Origin: an uncultured Lachnospiraceae bacterium | GTDB taxonomy: Bacteria > Bacillota > Clostridia > Lachnospirales > Lachnospiraceae | Reading direction: 5' to 3' | DNA length: 32,082 nucleotides | Assembly: GCA_902774725.1 (NCBI GenBank) | Contig: CACYJP010000011.1 | Span: 1 to 32,082, forward strand | Part shown: piece after piece, positions 17,433 to 26,563 of the stretch | How the letters are laid out: each line of letters begins with the position of its first letter | Position numbering within the stretch: position 1 is the first letter of the stretch | Program-made: the position numbers and the translations under genes | Notes under the pieces: generated by a model | Database searches by the model: none | Told to the model about the DNA's origin: nothing | The model's input: the letters and a program-made list of their open reading frames with translations, nothing else

Positions 17433-18368
17433 ATGGATACAAAGGACATAATGGATACAAATGATATGAAAGAAAAAAAGGGTTTGATTAGAAGAATAGC
17501 TGATAAGATTTTCGGCGGCCTTAATATGAGCTGGCCGGTAGTTATAATCTTTGCTTTCTTTACTGCAGTATTTACTGCAGTAATTATGATATATCCCGTA
17601 TTTGAAAATACATCACTTCACTATATAGGGGAGACAGTTGAGGCTTGGATACTGTTCGCTGTAATAATAATGTCTAACTGTAAGAAGCCTATGGAGTCTG
17701 CACTTAAGACATTAGTATTCTTTCTTATAAGCCAGCCGCTTATTTATCTGTTTCAGGTTCCGTTTGCAGATATGGGATGGGGACTTTTTGGATACTATAA
17801 GTACTGGTTTATGTGGTCGCTCGCGACATTTCCGATGGCATTTGTGGGATGGTTTATTAAAAAGAGAAACTGGCTCAGCTTTATAATACTTCTACCGGTT
17901 ATTTTGTATCTGTCTTGCATAGCAGGAAAATCGTTTAAGTTTACAATGGATCATTTTCCTATCAGACTTGGTCTTGCGATATTCTGCCTGCTTCAGGTGC
18001 TGATATACATATATGTTTTTATGTCAGGAAAGCTGATGAGACTGTTTGGTTTGCTGATAACTCTTGGAATTATTGCATTTATAATGTTTTTCCATAGAAG
18101 TCTAAGCGTTAATGGTATTCATCCACTGCCTGAGGGCATAGCTCTTACACAGGATGCGGTAGTAGTTTCAGAGGATCCTGAGCTTGGTCACGTGGAGCTT
18201 GAGAATAAAGATATAACCGGTGATTTCAGTACAGTAAGAATAAAAGCCGATCACGTAGGTGAGTCCGAGTTTATTATAAAGGATGGAGATAAGGAGTATC
18301 ACTTTAGTCTAAAGGTTTACGAGGATGATGGTGGAAGTCCTCAGGTCAAAATTACTGAGAAAGAATGA
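17433..18368 (+). CDS. Multi-pass membrane protein of unknown function with C-terminal extracytoplasmic domain
   Basis: A 311-residue protein I cannot assign to a named family. After a charged start, about seven hydrophobic segments run from residue 33 to about 227. The final 80 residues are hydrophilic and beta-rich (VRIKADHVGESEF, YHFSLKVYED), a pattern like a bacterial Ig-like domain, which would lie outside. The ribosome site is AGGGG before ATG 17433. It is the first gene after the local promoter and precedes a patatin-like lipase. A role in the envelope is plausible but not shown. Confidence 0.7.
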   Translation: MDTKDIMDTNDMKEKKGLIRRIADKIFGGLNMSWPVVIIFAFFTAVFTAVIMIYPVFENTSLHYIGETVEAWILFAVIIMSNCKKPMESALKTLVFFLISQPLIYLFQVPFADMGWGLFGYYKYWFMWSLATFPMAFVGWFIKKRNWLSFIILLPVILYLSCIAGKSFKFTMDHFPIRLGLAIFCLLQVLIYIYVFMSGKLMRLFGLLITLGIIAFIMFFHRSLSVNGIHPLPEGIALTQDAVVVSEDPELGHVELENKDITGDFSTVRIKADHVGESEFIIKDGDKEYHFSLKVYEDDGGSPQVKITEKE

Positions 18369-18414
18369 TTATAAAAAGAACAATATAGAAAGAATAACAT
18401 AGAAGGTGAATGAT

Positions 18415-19278
18415 ATGAAAACAGGCTTGGTACTTGAAGGCGGTGGAATGAGAGGTATATATACCGCAGGTGTTTTAGATGAGATGATGTTAAATGGAAT
18501 AAAGGTTGACGGACTTGTAGGTGTGTCAGCTGGTATCATACATGGTATCTCTTATGTTTCTGAGCAGTATGCGAGAAATGTCAGATATTTTGTAAAGTAC
18601 AGATCAGATAAGAGATTTATGAGCTTCAGCTCTTTGTTTAAAACCGGTGATGTTTGTGATGAACAGTTTTGTTATCATGATATTCCGGATGAGCTTTATC
18701 CGCTTGATTATGAGACCTTCAATAAAAATGCAGCAAAAAAAATTGAGGTATATTCTACAGCGTCAAACCTTGAGACCGGAAAAGCTGAGTATCTGAGAAT
18801 AACAGACTTGCAGAATCAGATGGATGCAGTAAGAGCATCCGCATCACTTCCTATTGTTTCAAGAATAGTTGAATACGATGGTAAAAAATATCTGGATGGA
18901 GGTTCTACTGATAGTATTCCGCTTAAGGCTATGCAGGATATGGGCTTCGAGAAGAATATCGTAGTTCTTACAAGACCTTATGGCTATGTGAAGAAGCCGG
19001 ACAGAAGTATGCCTCTTATGAAAAAGATATATGTTGATTATCCTGATTATCTTCAGGCATGTCGTGAGAGACATCTTATGTATAATGAAGAGCTTCTTTA
19101 TATCGAAAGGTGTAAGCTTCAAGGAAAAACCTTTGTTATCCAGCCAAGCAGAACTATCAAAATAGCAAGATCTGAAAAGAGTATCGATAAGATAAAGAAG
19201 ATGTATAAGCTCGGAAGATTTGATGCGATGAATCAGATGGAAGAGATAAAGCGTTTTCTTGAGGAAAGTAGTAAATAA
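18415..19278 (+). CDS. Patatin-like phospholipase (RssA/YjjU-like)
   Basis: A 287-residue soluble protein from ATG 18415, six bases after GAAGGTG; an in-frame GTG at 18406 would add three residues but overlaps that ribosome site. The oxyanion loop is GGGMRG at residues 9-14, the nucleophile elbow GVSAG has Ser38, and the catalytic Asp of the Ser-Asp dyad is D161 in DGGS. All catalytic elements are present. The family hydrolyses acyl esters of phospholipids or lysophospholipids. There is no signal peptide, so it acts inside the cell. A cardiolipin synthase later in the same run hints at lipid turnover. Confidence 0.92.
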   Translation: MKTGLVLEGGGMRGIYTAGVLDEMMLNGIKVDGLVGVSAGIIHGISYVSEQYARNVRYFVKYRSDKRFMSFSSLFKTGDVCDEQFCYHDIPDELYPLDYETFNKNAAKKIEVYSTASNLETGKAEYLRITDLQNQMDAVRASASLPIVSRIVEYDGKKYLDGGSTDSIPLKAMQDMGFEKNIVVLTRPYGYVKKPDRSMPLMKKIYVDYPDYLQACRERHLMYNEELLYIERCKLQGKTFVIQPSRTIKIARSEKSIDKIKKMYKLGRFDAMNQMEEIKRFLEESSK

Positions 19279-19299
19279 TAATTTCTGAGGTGAGGCTAT

Positions 19300-20871
19300 A
19301 TGCGACTAGCACCGATTTTTGCTGACAACATGGTTCTTCAAAGAGATAAAGAGGTATTGATCTTTGGTGAATCAGAATGTTCTGAAATAATCACGGTTAG
19401 AATAGATGATATAGAAGCTACTTATAATGCTGAAAAAGGGTGGTGGACCTTTGCTTTACCTGCACACGCGGCAGGCGGACCATACGATATGGTTGTAAAG
19501 GCACAGTCTTCAGACCTGGTAAGTGAAGAGGTTGTTATCGGAAATGTCATGTACGGAGAAGTTTTTCTGAATAACGGCCAGTCCAATATCGAGTTCGAAT
19601 TAAAGGATAGCGAAGGCGGCTTAGAGATAATAGAAGAGGATAATTATCCGGATATCAGATATTATAACGTTTTCAAAACCGGCTCTGTATATGAGGCTAT
19701 TAAAAATAAGGATTTACTTTGCTGGAAACAGGCGACTAAAAAAAGCTTTGGTGATATCTCTGCTATGGGATACCACTATGCACTGAGACTTCATAAGGAG
19801 CTTGGCGTTGCGATAGGTATGATTGACTGCTATGTGGGTGGTACATCAATAACCTGCTGGCTGAGCAAGGAGAGACTTGAGGCAAGCTTATACGGAAAAG
19901 CTTATTATGATGAGTACTATGCAGCTATAGAAAAGCTTCCGGATAATGCAGTAGAGATATATGAAAAATCAGTTGAGGAATACGAAAAAAAGACTGAGGA
20001 GATTCAGCAAAGAATAAATGGGATATCTCCCGCTGAGATAGTCGATGCGATCGGTAAATATCCATGGCCGCCTCCTCAGAGTGTGGATTCTATTTTCAGA
20101 CCTGCGGCTATTGAAAGAGCAATGCTGAAATCGATTTATCCATACACACTTCGTTCTGTGGTCTACTATCAGGGCGAGGAGGATGCTGTAAATAATTTCA
20201 GAAATTTCGAGAAAACCGGAAAGAATGATTATTATTACAGCTTTCTGGAAGCTCTTATAGAAGAGTATCGAGCTATGTTTATTGATGATAAGCTTCCTGT
20301 GATCTTAATCCAGCTTCCGATGTATATAGAGGACAAGGAAGATAAAAGGGATTGGGCTTATATAAGAGAGGCGCAGGACAGTTTTTCCCAAAAGCATGAA
20401 GGTGTATATCTTACAGCACTTACGGATATGGGTGAATATTTTAATGTTCATCCGCTGGATAAAAAGACACCCGGAACAAGAGTGGCAGGAACAATTCTTG
20501 AAAGAGTGTTCGATATACCTGCCGGTCTGGAGATGAGCTTTAAAGAAATAACAAGAGAAGAAGAAAATATAGTATTACATTTTAGTAATACTTATGGAGA
20601 AATAAAAATCATGGATAACCTCCTATTGGATATAAGGGGTGAGGTTAAAGATGAAACAGAGTCCGATACACATGTATACGGATTTGAGATATGTAGTGAA
20701 GTCGGAAAGTGGTATCAGCCGAAGGTATGTATAGAGGGCGACAGGCTGATTATCAAAAAGAAGGAAAAGATAACAGGCGTAAGGTATGGGTTCTTTAATT
20801 ATGGGAAGGTGAACTTATATAATTCCAAAGGACTTCCGCTTAAACAGTTTAGTTATCATGGGAACATTTAA
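19300..20871 (+). CDS. SGNH-type acetylesterase, sialate O-acetylesterase (SASA) family
   Basis: A 523-residue cytoplasmic protein (no signal peptide) starting at ATG 19300 after GAGGTGAGG. The nucleophile Ser95 is in NNGQSNIE, the second block is YYQGEEDA at about 289-296, and a likely catalytic His is H384 in FNVHP. A small beta-rich region precedes the SGNH domain, as in other family members with the MVLQRD start. In gut and rumen bacteria these enzymes remove acetyl groups from imported sialic acids or hemicellulose oligosaccharides. Its location suggests deacetylation of a transported sugar inside the cell. The TAA stop overlaps the ATG of the next gene (TAATG), so the two are translationally coupled. 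Confidence 0.88.
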   Translation: MRLAPIFADNMVLQRDKEVLIFGESECSEIITVRIDDIEATYNAEKGWWTFALPAHAAGGPYDMVVKAQSSDLVSEEVVIGNVMYGEVFLNNGQSNIEFELKDSEGGLEIIEEDNYPDIRYYNVFKTGSVYEAIKNKDLLCWKQATKKSFGDISAMGYHYALRLHKELGVAIGMIDCYVGGTSITCWLSKERLEASLYGKAYYDEYYAAIEKLPDNAVEIYEKSVEEYEKKTEEIQQRINGISPAEIVDAIGKYPWPPPQSVDSIFRPAAIERAMLKSIYPYTLRSVVYYQGEEDAVNNFRNFEKTGKNDYYYSFLEALIEEYRAMFIDDKLPVILIQLPMYIEDKEDKRDWAYIREAQDSFSQKHEGVYLTALTDMGEYFNVHPLDKKTPGTRVAGTILERVFDIPAGLEMSFKEITREEENIVLHFSNTYGEIKIMDNLLLDIRGEVKDETESDTHVYGFEICSEVGKWYQPKVCIEGDRLIIKKKEKITGVRYGFFNYGKVNLYNSKGLPLKQFSYHGNI

Positions 20872-23800
20872 TGAGCAGAAAACGAATAGCCCTTCTTCTG
20901 GGACAACCGGAGGAGGATTATCAAAGTGGATTTATAGATGGAGTAATGAAAAAGGCATTTGAAGAAGATTTTGATGTCTGTGTTTTCTCCATGTTTATAA
21001 AGTATCAGGATAGCAAGGAAAGGGAGATAGGTGACTCAAACATTTTCAATCTGATCAATTATGAAATGTTTGAAGCTATTATTATACTTTCTGATACTAT
21101 ACAGACTCCGGGAGTAGAGGATGAATTAGAAGAAAAAATACATAAGTACTTTAGTGGCCCGGTAGTGTGCGTTGACAAGGATAGCAAATATTTCTACAAC
21201 TTCTGGACTGATGGTTATAGTATGGTATATTCTACTATTTCTCATATGATAGAGGAACATGGCTGCAAGGATATAGCGTATCTGACCGGACGAAAAAATC
21301 ATGTTCACTCACAGAGGAGACTTGAGGCGTACAGAGATGCTATGAAGGATCATGGGCTGGATGTCGATGAGAAAAGAGTCTTTTACGGGGATTTCTGGTA
21401 TACAAGCGGACTTGGTCTGGCAGAGACTATTTCGCGTAAACGAAATAATCTTCCTGAGGCTATAGTATGTGCAAACGATTGTATGGCTATTGGTCTTATT
21501 GATGAGCTTACATCAAGAGGAATAAGAGTTCCGGAAGATATTAAGGTGGCAGGCTATGGAACGGGAGAGGAAGGAAAGAGCAGTCCGATTGCTCTTACTT
21601 CGACATATATTCCTGCAGAGTATTACGGAAGCTATTCAGTAGAATGCCTGATAAAGCTGTTAAATGGTGAAACTCCGGATAATCCTGATCCTGAAGGCAA
21701 GCTATTCATAGGTGGTACCTGTGGCTGTACTGAGGAGCCGGATGAAAGCTTAAGTAAAAAAAGAGATGCCTGGATGACAGAGGATTCTGAAGAAGGCTTT
21801 TATTCTATCCATAATTACAGTATGGAGGATATGCTTCGAGCTGAAAGCTTCCATGAGTTATTCGGAGTAGTTTATGAGAATATTCATTACCTCAGAGGCG
21901 TGAAAAGCTTTGATCTCTGTCTGAATGAGGAGTGGCTGAGTGATGATAAAATAATTCAGAACAGCTTCCCTGAGTCGGGCTATTCTGCAAAATCATTAAA
22001 CGTTCTTTCGTACAATGTATATAATCCATCACTTTGTGGAGTTTCTGATGATAAGATATTTTATACATCGGAGCTTTTCCCTCACAGCTATGATGATTCC
22101 GAGCCATCATGTTTTCTTATGATGCCTCTAAGCTTTGAGGAAAAATCCTTTGGTTATTCGATCATAAGCTATGGTTCTGAGGTGGGCAGAATCGAGGATG
22201 TGGTCCGCCACTGGTTGAGAATGATCGCAAGAGGACTTGAGAGCTATAGAAGGCAGCATGTGATTAATGCTCTTGAGCTTAGAAGCTCTGTTAAGGCAGA
22301 GAATAAATTCCCTACACGTCTTTACTCAGATGAACAGATAAAGTCACAGGTTGAAAAGCTTGATGACGATGAGAAGGAAGTGTATGAGATAGTAAGTGAA
22401 ATACTGGATGAAAATAAATTTATATATCATTTCCAACCTATTGTAAATGCGGTTGATGGGGAGATATATTCTTACGAGGCTCTAATGCGTTCTGATTCCA
22501 GAAGAAAAGTGTCGCCGCTTGATATAATCAAAATGGCGGACCTGATGGACAGACTTAACGATGTGGAAAGAGCAACCTTTAAAAATGTACTTCGTATCTT
22601 TGACGAGAAGAGAGAATGGTTCGAAGGAAAAAAGTTGTTTATTAATAGTATTCCCGGCTGCAAGATAGAAGGCGAGGAAGAGGAAAGGATAGGACAGATA
22701 ATAACCAAATACCCTGACAGCATAGTTGTTGAGCTCACCGAACAGGCTGAGCTGGAGGACGAAGAGCTTTACACTTTGAAGGCTGAACTTAAAAGCCTTG
22801 GGCTCGGAATGGCGGTAGATGATTTTGGCACCGGCTATTCAAATGTCGGAAATCTTCTCAGGTATATGCCTGATTATGTAAAAATCGACAGATCTCTTAT
22901 TACTGAGATAGAGAGCAGTCCGCAGAAACAACATTTTGTAAGAGATATAGTTGATTTCTGCCATGCAAATAATATCAAGGCTTTGGCTGAGGGAATTGAA
23001 ACTACAGAAGAGCTTTCAACAGTCATCAGACTAGGAGCTGATCTGCTTCAAGGCTTCTACCTGTCAAAGCCGGTTCCTGAACCTCCTAAGTCTATAGAAA
23101 GTAACAAGGTGCTTGAAGTTGCCAGATACTATAGAGCAATCGAGGAGGAGGCTCAGGATACTGAGTACATTGCAGGCAGGACTAGAAGGATATCAGTAAA
23201 CAATCTTATCAAGATGAATAAATCAACTATTGTGATAGGTGCAAAGGACGCAACCTTCAGAGACCTTACTATAGTTGGAACACCAAATAGTGAAACCAAG
23301 CTTCACATCGAGATCCTCGAAGGCTATGATGGAAGACTTACACTTGAAAATGTTAATCTTTTATCAACTAAAAATCGTCCGTGTATTATCTTGGCAGATA
23401 ATTGTGATATGGCACTCAGTCTTATAGGTGAGAACAGGTTTGTTGGCGGAGGAATACAGGTTCCTGAGTCATCAAAGCTTACTTTTGATGGTGATAGTAA
23501 CGGAAACCTCAAGATATTCCTTTCCGGCTATGACAGCTTTGGTATCGGAAACTCTCCGGAAAAAGGTCATGGACAGATCGATTTCTATCAGGATGGAGAG
23601 ATATATATAGAATCAAATGGTCAGAATTCTATCGGAATCGGCTCCGGACTTGGTGGTATGACCGGTATTCATAAAGGTAAATATACTATGCTTTTGACCA
23701 GTCTAACCGGGGTTGGTATAGGCTCTTTCGAGGGGGATCAGGATATAGTTATAACTGATTGTGATCTGATGATGAATAACTCCTTCCAAAAAGGAGTGTG

Positions 23801-24218
23801 TATAGGAAGTCTGAATAATAATACTTCTATAAAAATCGAGCGGTCTCTGGTAAGGTGTACTGGTACAGGTCAAAGAATTGTTATACTTGGATCCGTTGAT
23901 GGAGAGATGGCGGAGATAAACCTAAGAGATATGAACTATCAGAGCGGAATCAGATCAGATAATTCCACAGCAGCCGGTTCGCTTATGGGAGCTACAAAGC
24001 TAAGGGTTGAAAAGGCAGCATATAAATACAGAGGTGTCGGAAGACAGGCGCTTGTTTACGGTGGATATAGTGAAGATGTTGATATCGAAATAACCAACGC
24101 GGATGTAAGCGTGGATCTTGTATCAGATAATGGAAAGCTGGTATTCGGATCAGAGGATATCATCAAAGAGGATTACGTGTTTAAGACTTTAAAAATAAAC
24201 GGAGAAATAAAAGAATAA
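20871..24218 (+). CDS. Multidomain c-di-GMP phosphodiesterase: LacI-type sensor, GAF-like, EAL, C-terminal beta-helix
   Basis: A 1115-residue protein without signal peptide or membrane helix. Residues 1-290 look like the LacI/GalR ligand-binding fold (AIVCANDCMAIGLI, PEDIKVAGYG), lacking the helix-turn-helix. Residues of about 315-460 are GAF-like and resemble those of the protein at 1396-3138. The EAL domain (about 512-735) keeps EAL 536-538, N592, ELTE 621-624, D650-D651, K671, E707 and Q727, so it should hydrolyse c-di-GMP. Residues of about 770-1115 form a repetitive domain with rungs of roughly 28 residues marked by GIGS-type turns, like right-handed beta-helices of surface or carbohydrate-binding proteins. 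The start overlaps the acetylesterase stop. I infer ligand-gated c-di-GMP breakdown with the helix as binding or scaffold module; the ligand is unknown. Confidence 0.85.
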   Translation: MSRKRIALLLGQPEEDYQSGFIDGVMKKAFEEDFDVCVFSMFIKYQDSKEREIGDSNIFNLINYEMFEAIIILSDTIQTPGVEDELEEKIHKYFSGPVVCVDKDSKYFYNFWTDGYSMVYSTISHMIEEHGCKDIAYLTGRKNHVHSQRRLEAYRDAMKDHGLDVDEKRVFYGDFWYTSGLGLAETISRKRNNLPEAIVCANDCMAIGLIDELTSRGIRVPEDIKVAGYGTGEEGKSSPIALTSTYIPAEYYGSYSVECLIKLLNGETPDNPDPEGKLFIGGTCGCTEEPDESLSKKRDAWMTEDSEEGFYSIHNYSMEDMLRAESFHELFGVVYENIHYLRGVKSFDLCLNEEWLSDDKIIQNSFPESGYSAKSLNVLSYNVYNPSLCGVSDDKIFYTSELFPHSYDDSEPSCFLMMPLSFEEKSFGYSIISYGSEVGRIEDVVRHWLRMIARGLESYRRQHVINALELRSSVKAENKFPTRLYSDEQIKSQVEKLDDDEKEVYEIVSEILDENKFIYHFQPIVNAVDGEIYSYEALMRSDSRRKVSPLDIIKMADLMDRLNDVERATFKNVLRIFDEKREWFEGKKLFINSIPGCKIEGEEEERIGQIITKYPDSIVVELTEQAELEDEELYTLKAELKSLGLGMAVDDFGTGYSNVGNLLRYMPDYVKIDRSLITEIESSPQKQHFVRDIVDFCHANNIKALAEGIETTEELSTVIRLGADLLQGFYLSKPVPEPPKSIESNKVLEVARYYRAIEEEAQDTEYIAGRTRRISVNNLIKMNKSTIVIGAKDATFRDLTIVGTPNSETKLHIEILEGYDGRLTLENVNLLSTKNRPCIILADNCDMALSLIGENRFVGGGIQVPESSKLTFDGDSNGNLKIFLSGYDSFGIGNSPEKGHGQIDFYQDGEIYIESNGQNSIGIGSGLGGMTGIHKGKYTMLLTSLTGVGIGSFEGDQDIVITDCDLMMNNSFQKGVCIGSLNNNTSIKIERSLVRCTGTGQRIVILGSVDGEMAEINLRDMNYQSGIRSDNSTAAGSLMGATKLRVEKAAYKYRGVGRQALVYGGYSEDVDIEITNADVSVDLVSDNGKLVFGSEDIIKEDYVFKTLKINGEIKE

Positions 24219-24237
24219 GGTAAAGCAGATAATTATT

Positions 24238-24822
24238 ATGGATTTGATGTTTTTTATTACAGTAGTTTTACTGGGAATAGGGCTTTCGATGGATGCTTTT
24301 TCCACATCTGTTGTAAATGTGGTAAGCTTTCCTGAGTCTAAGGGGACAAAGGCTGTAAGATGTGCCTCTATGTATATGCTTTTCCAGTTTGTATTCTTTA
24401 TGCTTGGCTGGGCTATTATACATGCAGTTGCTACTAAGTTTAAAATACTATATTATTTTATGCCGTGGCTTGCACTCCTTTTTCTGCTCAGAAGTGCATG
24501 GAGTCTGATAGTTGATGGCGTTATCTCTCTTGATGAAGACAAGGTTCAGGATGCTGAGCTTGACTTTAAAGAGGTTACGATCCAAGGAATAATGTCTTCG
24601 CTAGATGCATTGAGTATGGGATTTGTAACGGCATACTTCAGCTTTAAGGCTGCCCTTGTGGCCGGAATTATAGTGGGCACTATTACATTTTTCATAAGTA
24701 TATATGGCTTTTGTGCGGGCGAAAAACTTGGGGTAAGAGTGACAGGAAAAACAGCAATTATCGGAGGGCTTATTCTTGCGGCTATCGGAATCAAGATAGT
24801 TGTAGAGTTTATATTCTTTTAA
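24238..24822 (+). CDS. MntP-family manganese efflux protein
   Basis: A 194-residue protein with six hydrophobic segments. The paired metal-site motifs of MntP are present: GLSMDAFS with D19 and SSLDALSMG with D123, in the two halves of the inverted repeat. The family exports Mn(II). Many mntP genes sit behind a yybP-ykoY riboswitch, but only 19 bases separate this gene from the previous stop, so none is present. The ribosome site is weak; ATG 24247 is an alternative start. Confidence 0.82.
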   Translation: MDLMFFITVVLLGIGLSMDAFSTSVVNVVSFPESKGTKAVRCASMYMLFQFVFFMLGWAIIHAVATKFKILYYFMPWLALLFLLRSAWSLIVDGVISLDEDKVQDAELDFKEVTIQGIMSSLDALSMGFVTAYFSFKAALVAGIIVGTITFFISIYGFCAGEKLGVRVTGKTAIIGGLILAAIGIKIVVEFIFF

Positions 24823-24857
24823 GATAAAACACTATCTTATATGAATCAGGTAGGAAG

Positions 24858-26444
24858 ATGAAGGTCGTTAATTACAGTACTGTTGAGAGTGAGATTCACT
24901 TAACTAAATATAGAAAAAAAGGTTTTCTCAGACTGGTATTCAGTAGACTTGTATGGATCCTTTTTCTCCTTTTTCTGCAGGTATACCTGTTTTATGGTAT
25001 CTTTTCCTGGATGAAAGGCTTTTACAGACACTATTCATATGTAATGGTCGTATTCAGAATCATAATGACTCTGTTTCTGTTTAACAATGATATGGAATCA
25101 TCGGCAAAGCTTACGTGGCTTATTATCATAAGTATCGCTCCGGTTCCCGGTTCGCTTTTCCTTGCTTACACGATAACTGATCTCGGACATATAAAGCTTA
25201 AGAGAAATGTACTTAGAGTCATAGAGGAAACGGCGCATGCTCTTCCTGAAAACACGGACGTAGTGGAAGAGCTTGGAAATGAGAGGCGGAGTCTTAAGTC
25301 GATTAATACTTATCTGAATAAAACCGGCTGTTTCCCTGTATATAAGGATACTGACGTAGCCTATTATCCAACCGGCGAGGCTTGTTTTGATGATCTTATA
25401 GCTGAGCTTGAAAAAGCAGAAAAGTTTATCTTTATGGAGTTCTTCATCTATGATGAAGGCTATATGTGGGGCAAGGTCCTTAAGATACTTGCTGATAAGG
25501 TAAAGGCCGGAGTAGAGGTAAGGGTTATGTATGACGGGATGTGCGAGATGGAGCTTCTCCCGCATAACTATGCAGCCAGGCTTTGTACCCTTGGAATCAA
25601 GGCAAAAACATTTTCTCCGATCCATCCATTTATCTCAACCTATTACAATTACAGAGACCATAGAAAGGTTCTTGTTGTCGATGGCAAGGTTGCAGTGACC
25701 GGTGGAATCAATATGGCTGATGAATACATAAACAGGATCGAGAGGTTCGGTCACTGGAAGGATTCAGTTGTATTTGTAAGAGGAAATGCAGTTAAGTCCT
25801 TTACGCTGATGTTCCTTCAGATGTGGTCTGCCGATGAGCCAAAGGTTGATCTCGGAAACTATCTTGAAATAGATGGTGGGGTGTATCCTGAAGCGTCGGG
25901 ATATGTTATGCCTTATAGTGATATACCGCTTGATGATGAAAAAGTCGGTGAGAACGTATATATGGATATCCTTAACAGGGCATCCAAATATGTACATATA
26001 ACGACACCGTATCTGATACTTGATGATGAGCTCAAGCGAGCTATAAAATACGCTGCAGCAAGAGGGGTTGAGGTGAGCATCATACTTCCGGGTAAACCTG
26101 ATAAACTTATGGCTTATTCACTTGCAAAGAATCACTATAAATCGCTTGTTAAATCAGGCGTAAACATTTACGAGTATACTCCGGGCTTTATGCACGCAAA
26201 GAATTTTATCTGTGATGATAAGAAGGCGGTAGTAGGCTCGATCAACCTGGACTATAGAAGTCTGTATCATCATTTTGAATGTGCACTCTATATGTATAAA
26301 ACTGATTGCATAGAGGATATCGAAAGAGATTTCCAGGAAGCAATCAAGGTCAGCAAGAAGATAACGCTTGAGACGATCAAGAAAGAGAACATACTTTATC
26401 GTGCTTCCGGTCATATTATGAAACTGGTTGCACCTCTTATGTAA
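24858..26444 (+). CDS. cls: Cardiolipin synthase (phospholipase D superfamily)
   Basis: A 528-residue membrane enzyme starting at ATG 24858 after AGGAAG. Hydrophobic helices near residues 31-51, 60-75 and 85-105 are followed by two PLD catalytic motifs: H268-x-K270-x4-D275 and H446-x-K448-x4-D453, each followed by the usual Gly-Gly/Gly-Ser and Asn. It joins two phosphatidylglycerol molecules into cardiolipin and glycerol at the membrane. Length and motif spacing fit bacterial Cls. It ends the co-directional run; no clear terminator follows. Confidence 0.93.
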   Translation: MKVVNYSTVESEIHLTKYRKKGFLRLVFSRLVWILFLLFLQVYLFYGIFSWMKGFYRHYSYVMVVFRIIMTLFLFNNDMESSAKLTWLIIISIAPVPGSLFLAYTITDLGHIKLKRNVLRVIEETAHALPENTDVVEELGNERRSLKSINTYLNKTGCFPVYKDTDVAYYPTGEACFDDLIAELEKAEKFIFMEFFIYDEGYMWGKVLKILADKVKAGVEVRVMYDGMCEMELLPHNYAARLCTLGIKAKTFSPIHPFISTYYNYRDHRKVLVVDGKVAVTGGINMADEYINRIERFGHWKDSVVFVRGNAVKSFTLMFLQMWSADEPKVDLGNYLEIDGGVYPEASGYVMPYSDIPLDDEKVGENVYMDILNRASKYVHITTPYLILDDELKRAIKYAAARGVEVSIILPGKPDKLMAYSLAKNHYKSLVKSGVNIYEYTPGFMHAKNFICDDKKAVVGSINLDYRSLYHHFECALYMYKTDCIEDIERDFQEAIKVSKKITLETIKKENILYRASGHIMKLVAPLM

Positions 26445-26534
26445 TTGTCGATTAAAATGAGATGTATCGACTCGCTTTTTCTGATGAGGCAGAGAGCATC
26501 CTGCTTCAAAGATATAAAAAAGCTTAAAAAATGC

Positions 26535-26563
26535 TTGATTTATATAAACTGTTGTGCTAACAT
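26535..26563 (+). promoter_or_regulatory. Candidate promoter of the rpmE leader
   Basis: TTGATT (26535-26540) is followed 17 bp later by TAACAT (26558-26563). The predicted start near 26570 lies at the first strand of the structured region, giving a leader of about 220 bases. Confidence 0.45.

Noticed and set aside
24219..24237. yybP-ykoY manganese riboswitch expected before an mntP-type gene
   Set aside because: Only 19 bases separate the genes, far too short for that riboswitch.
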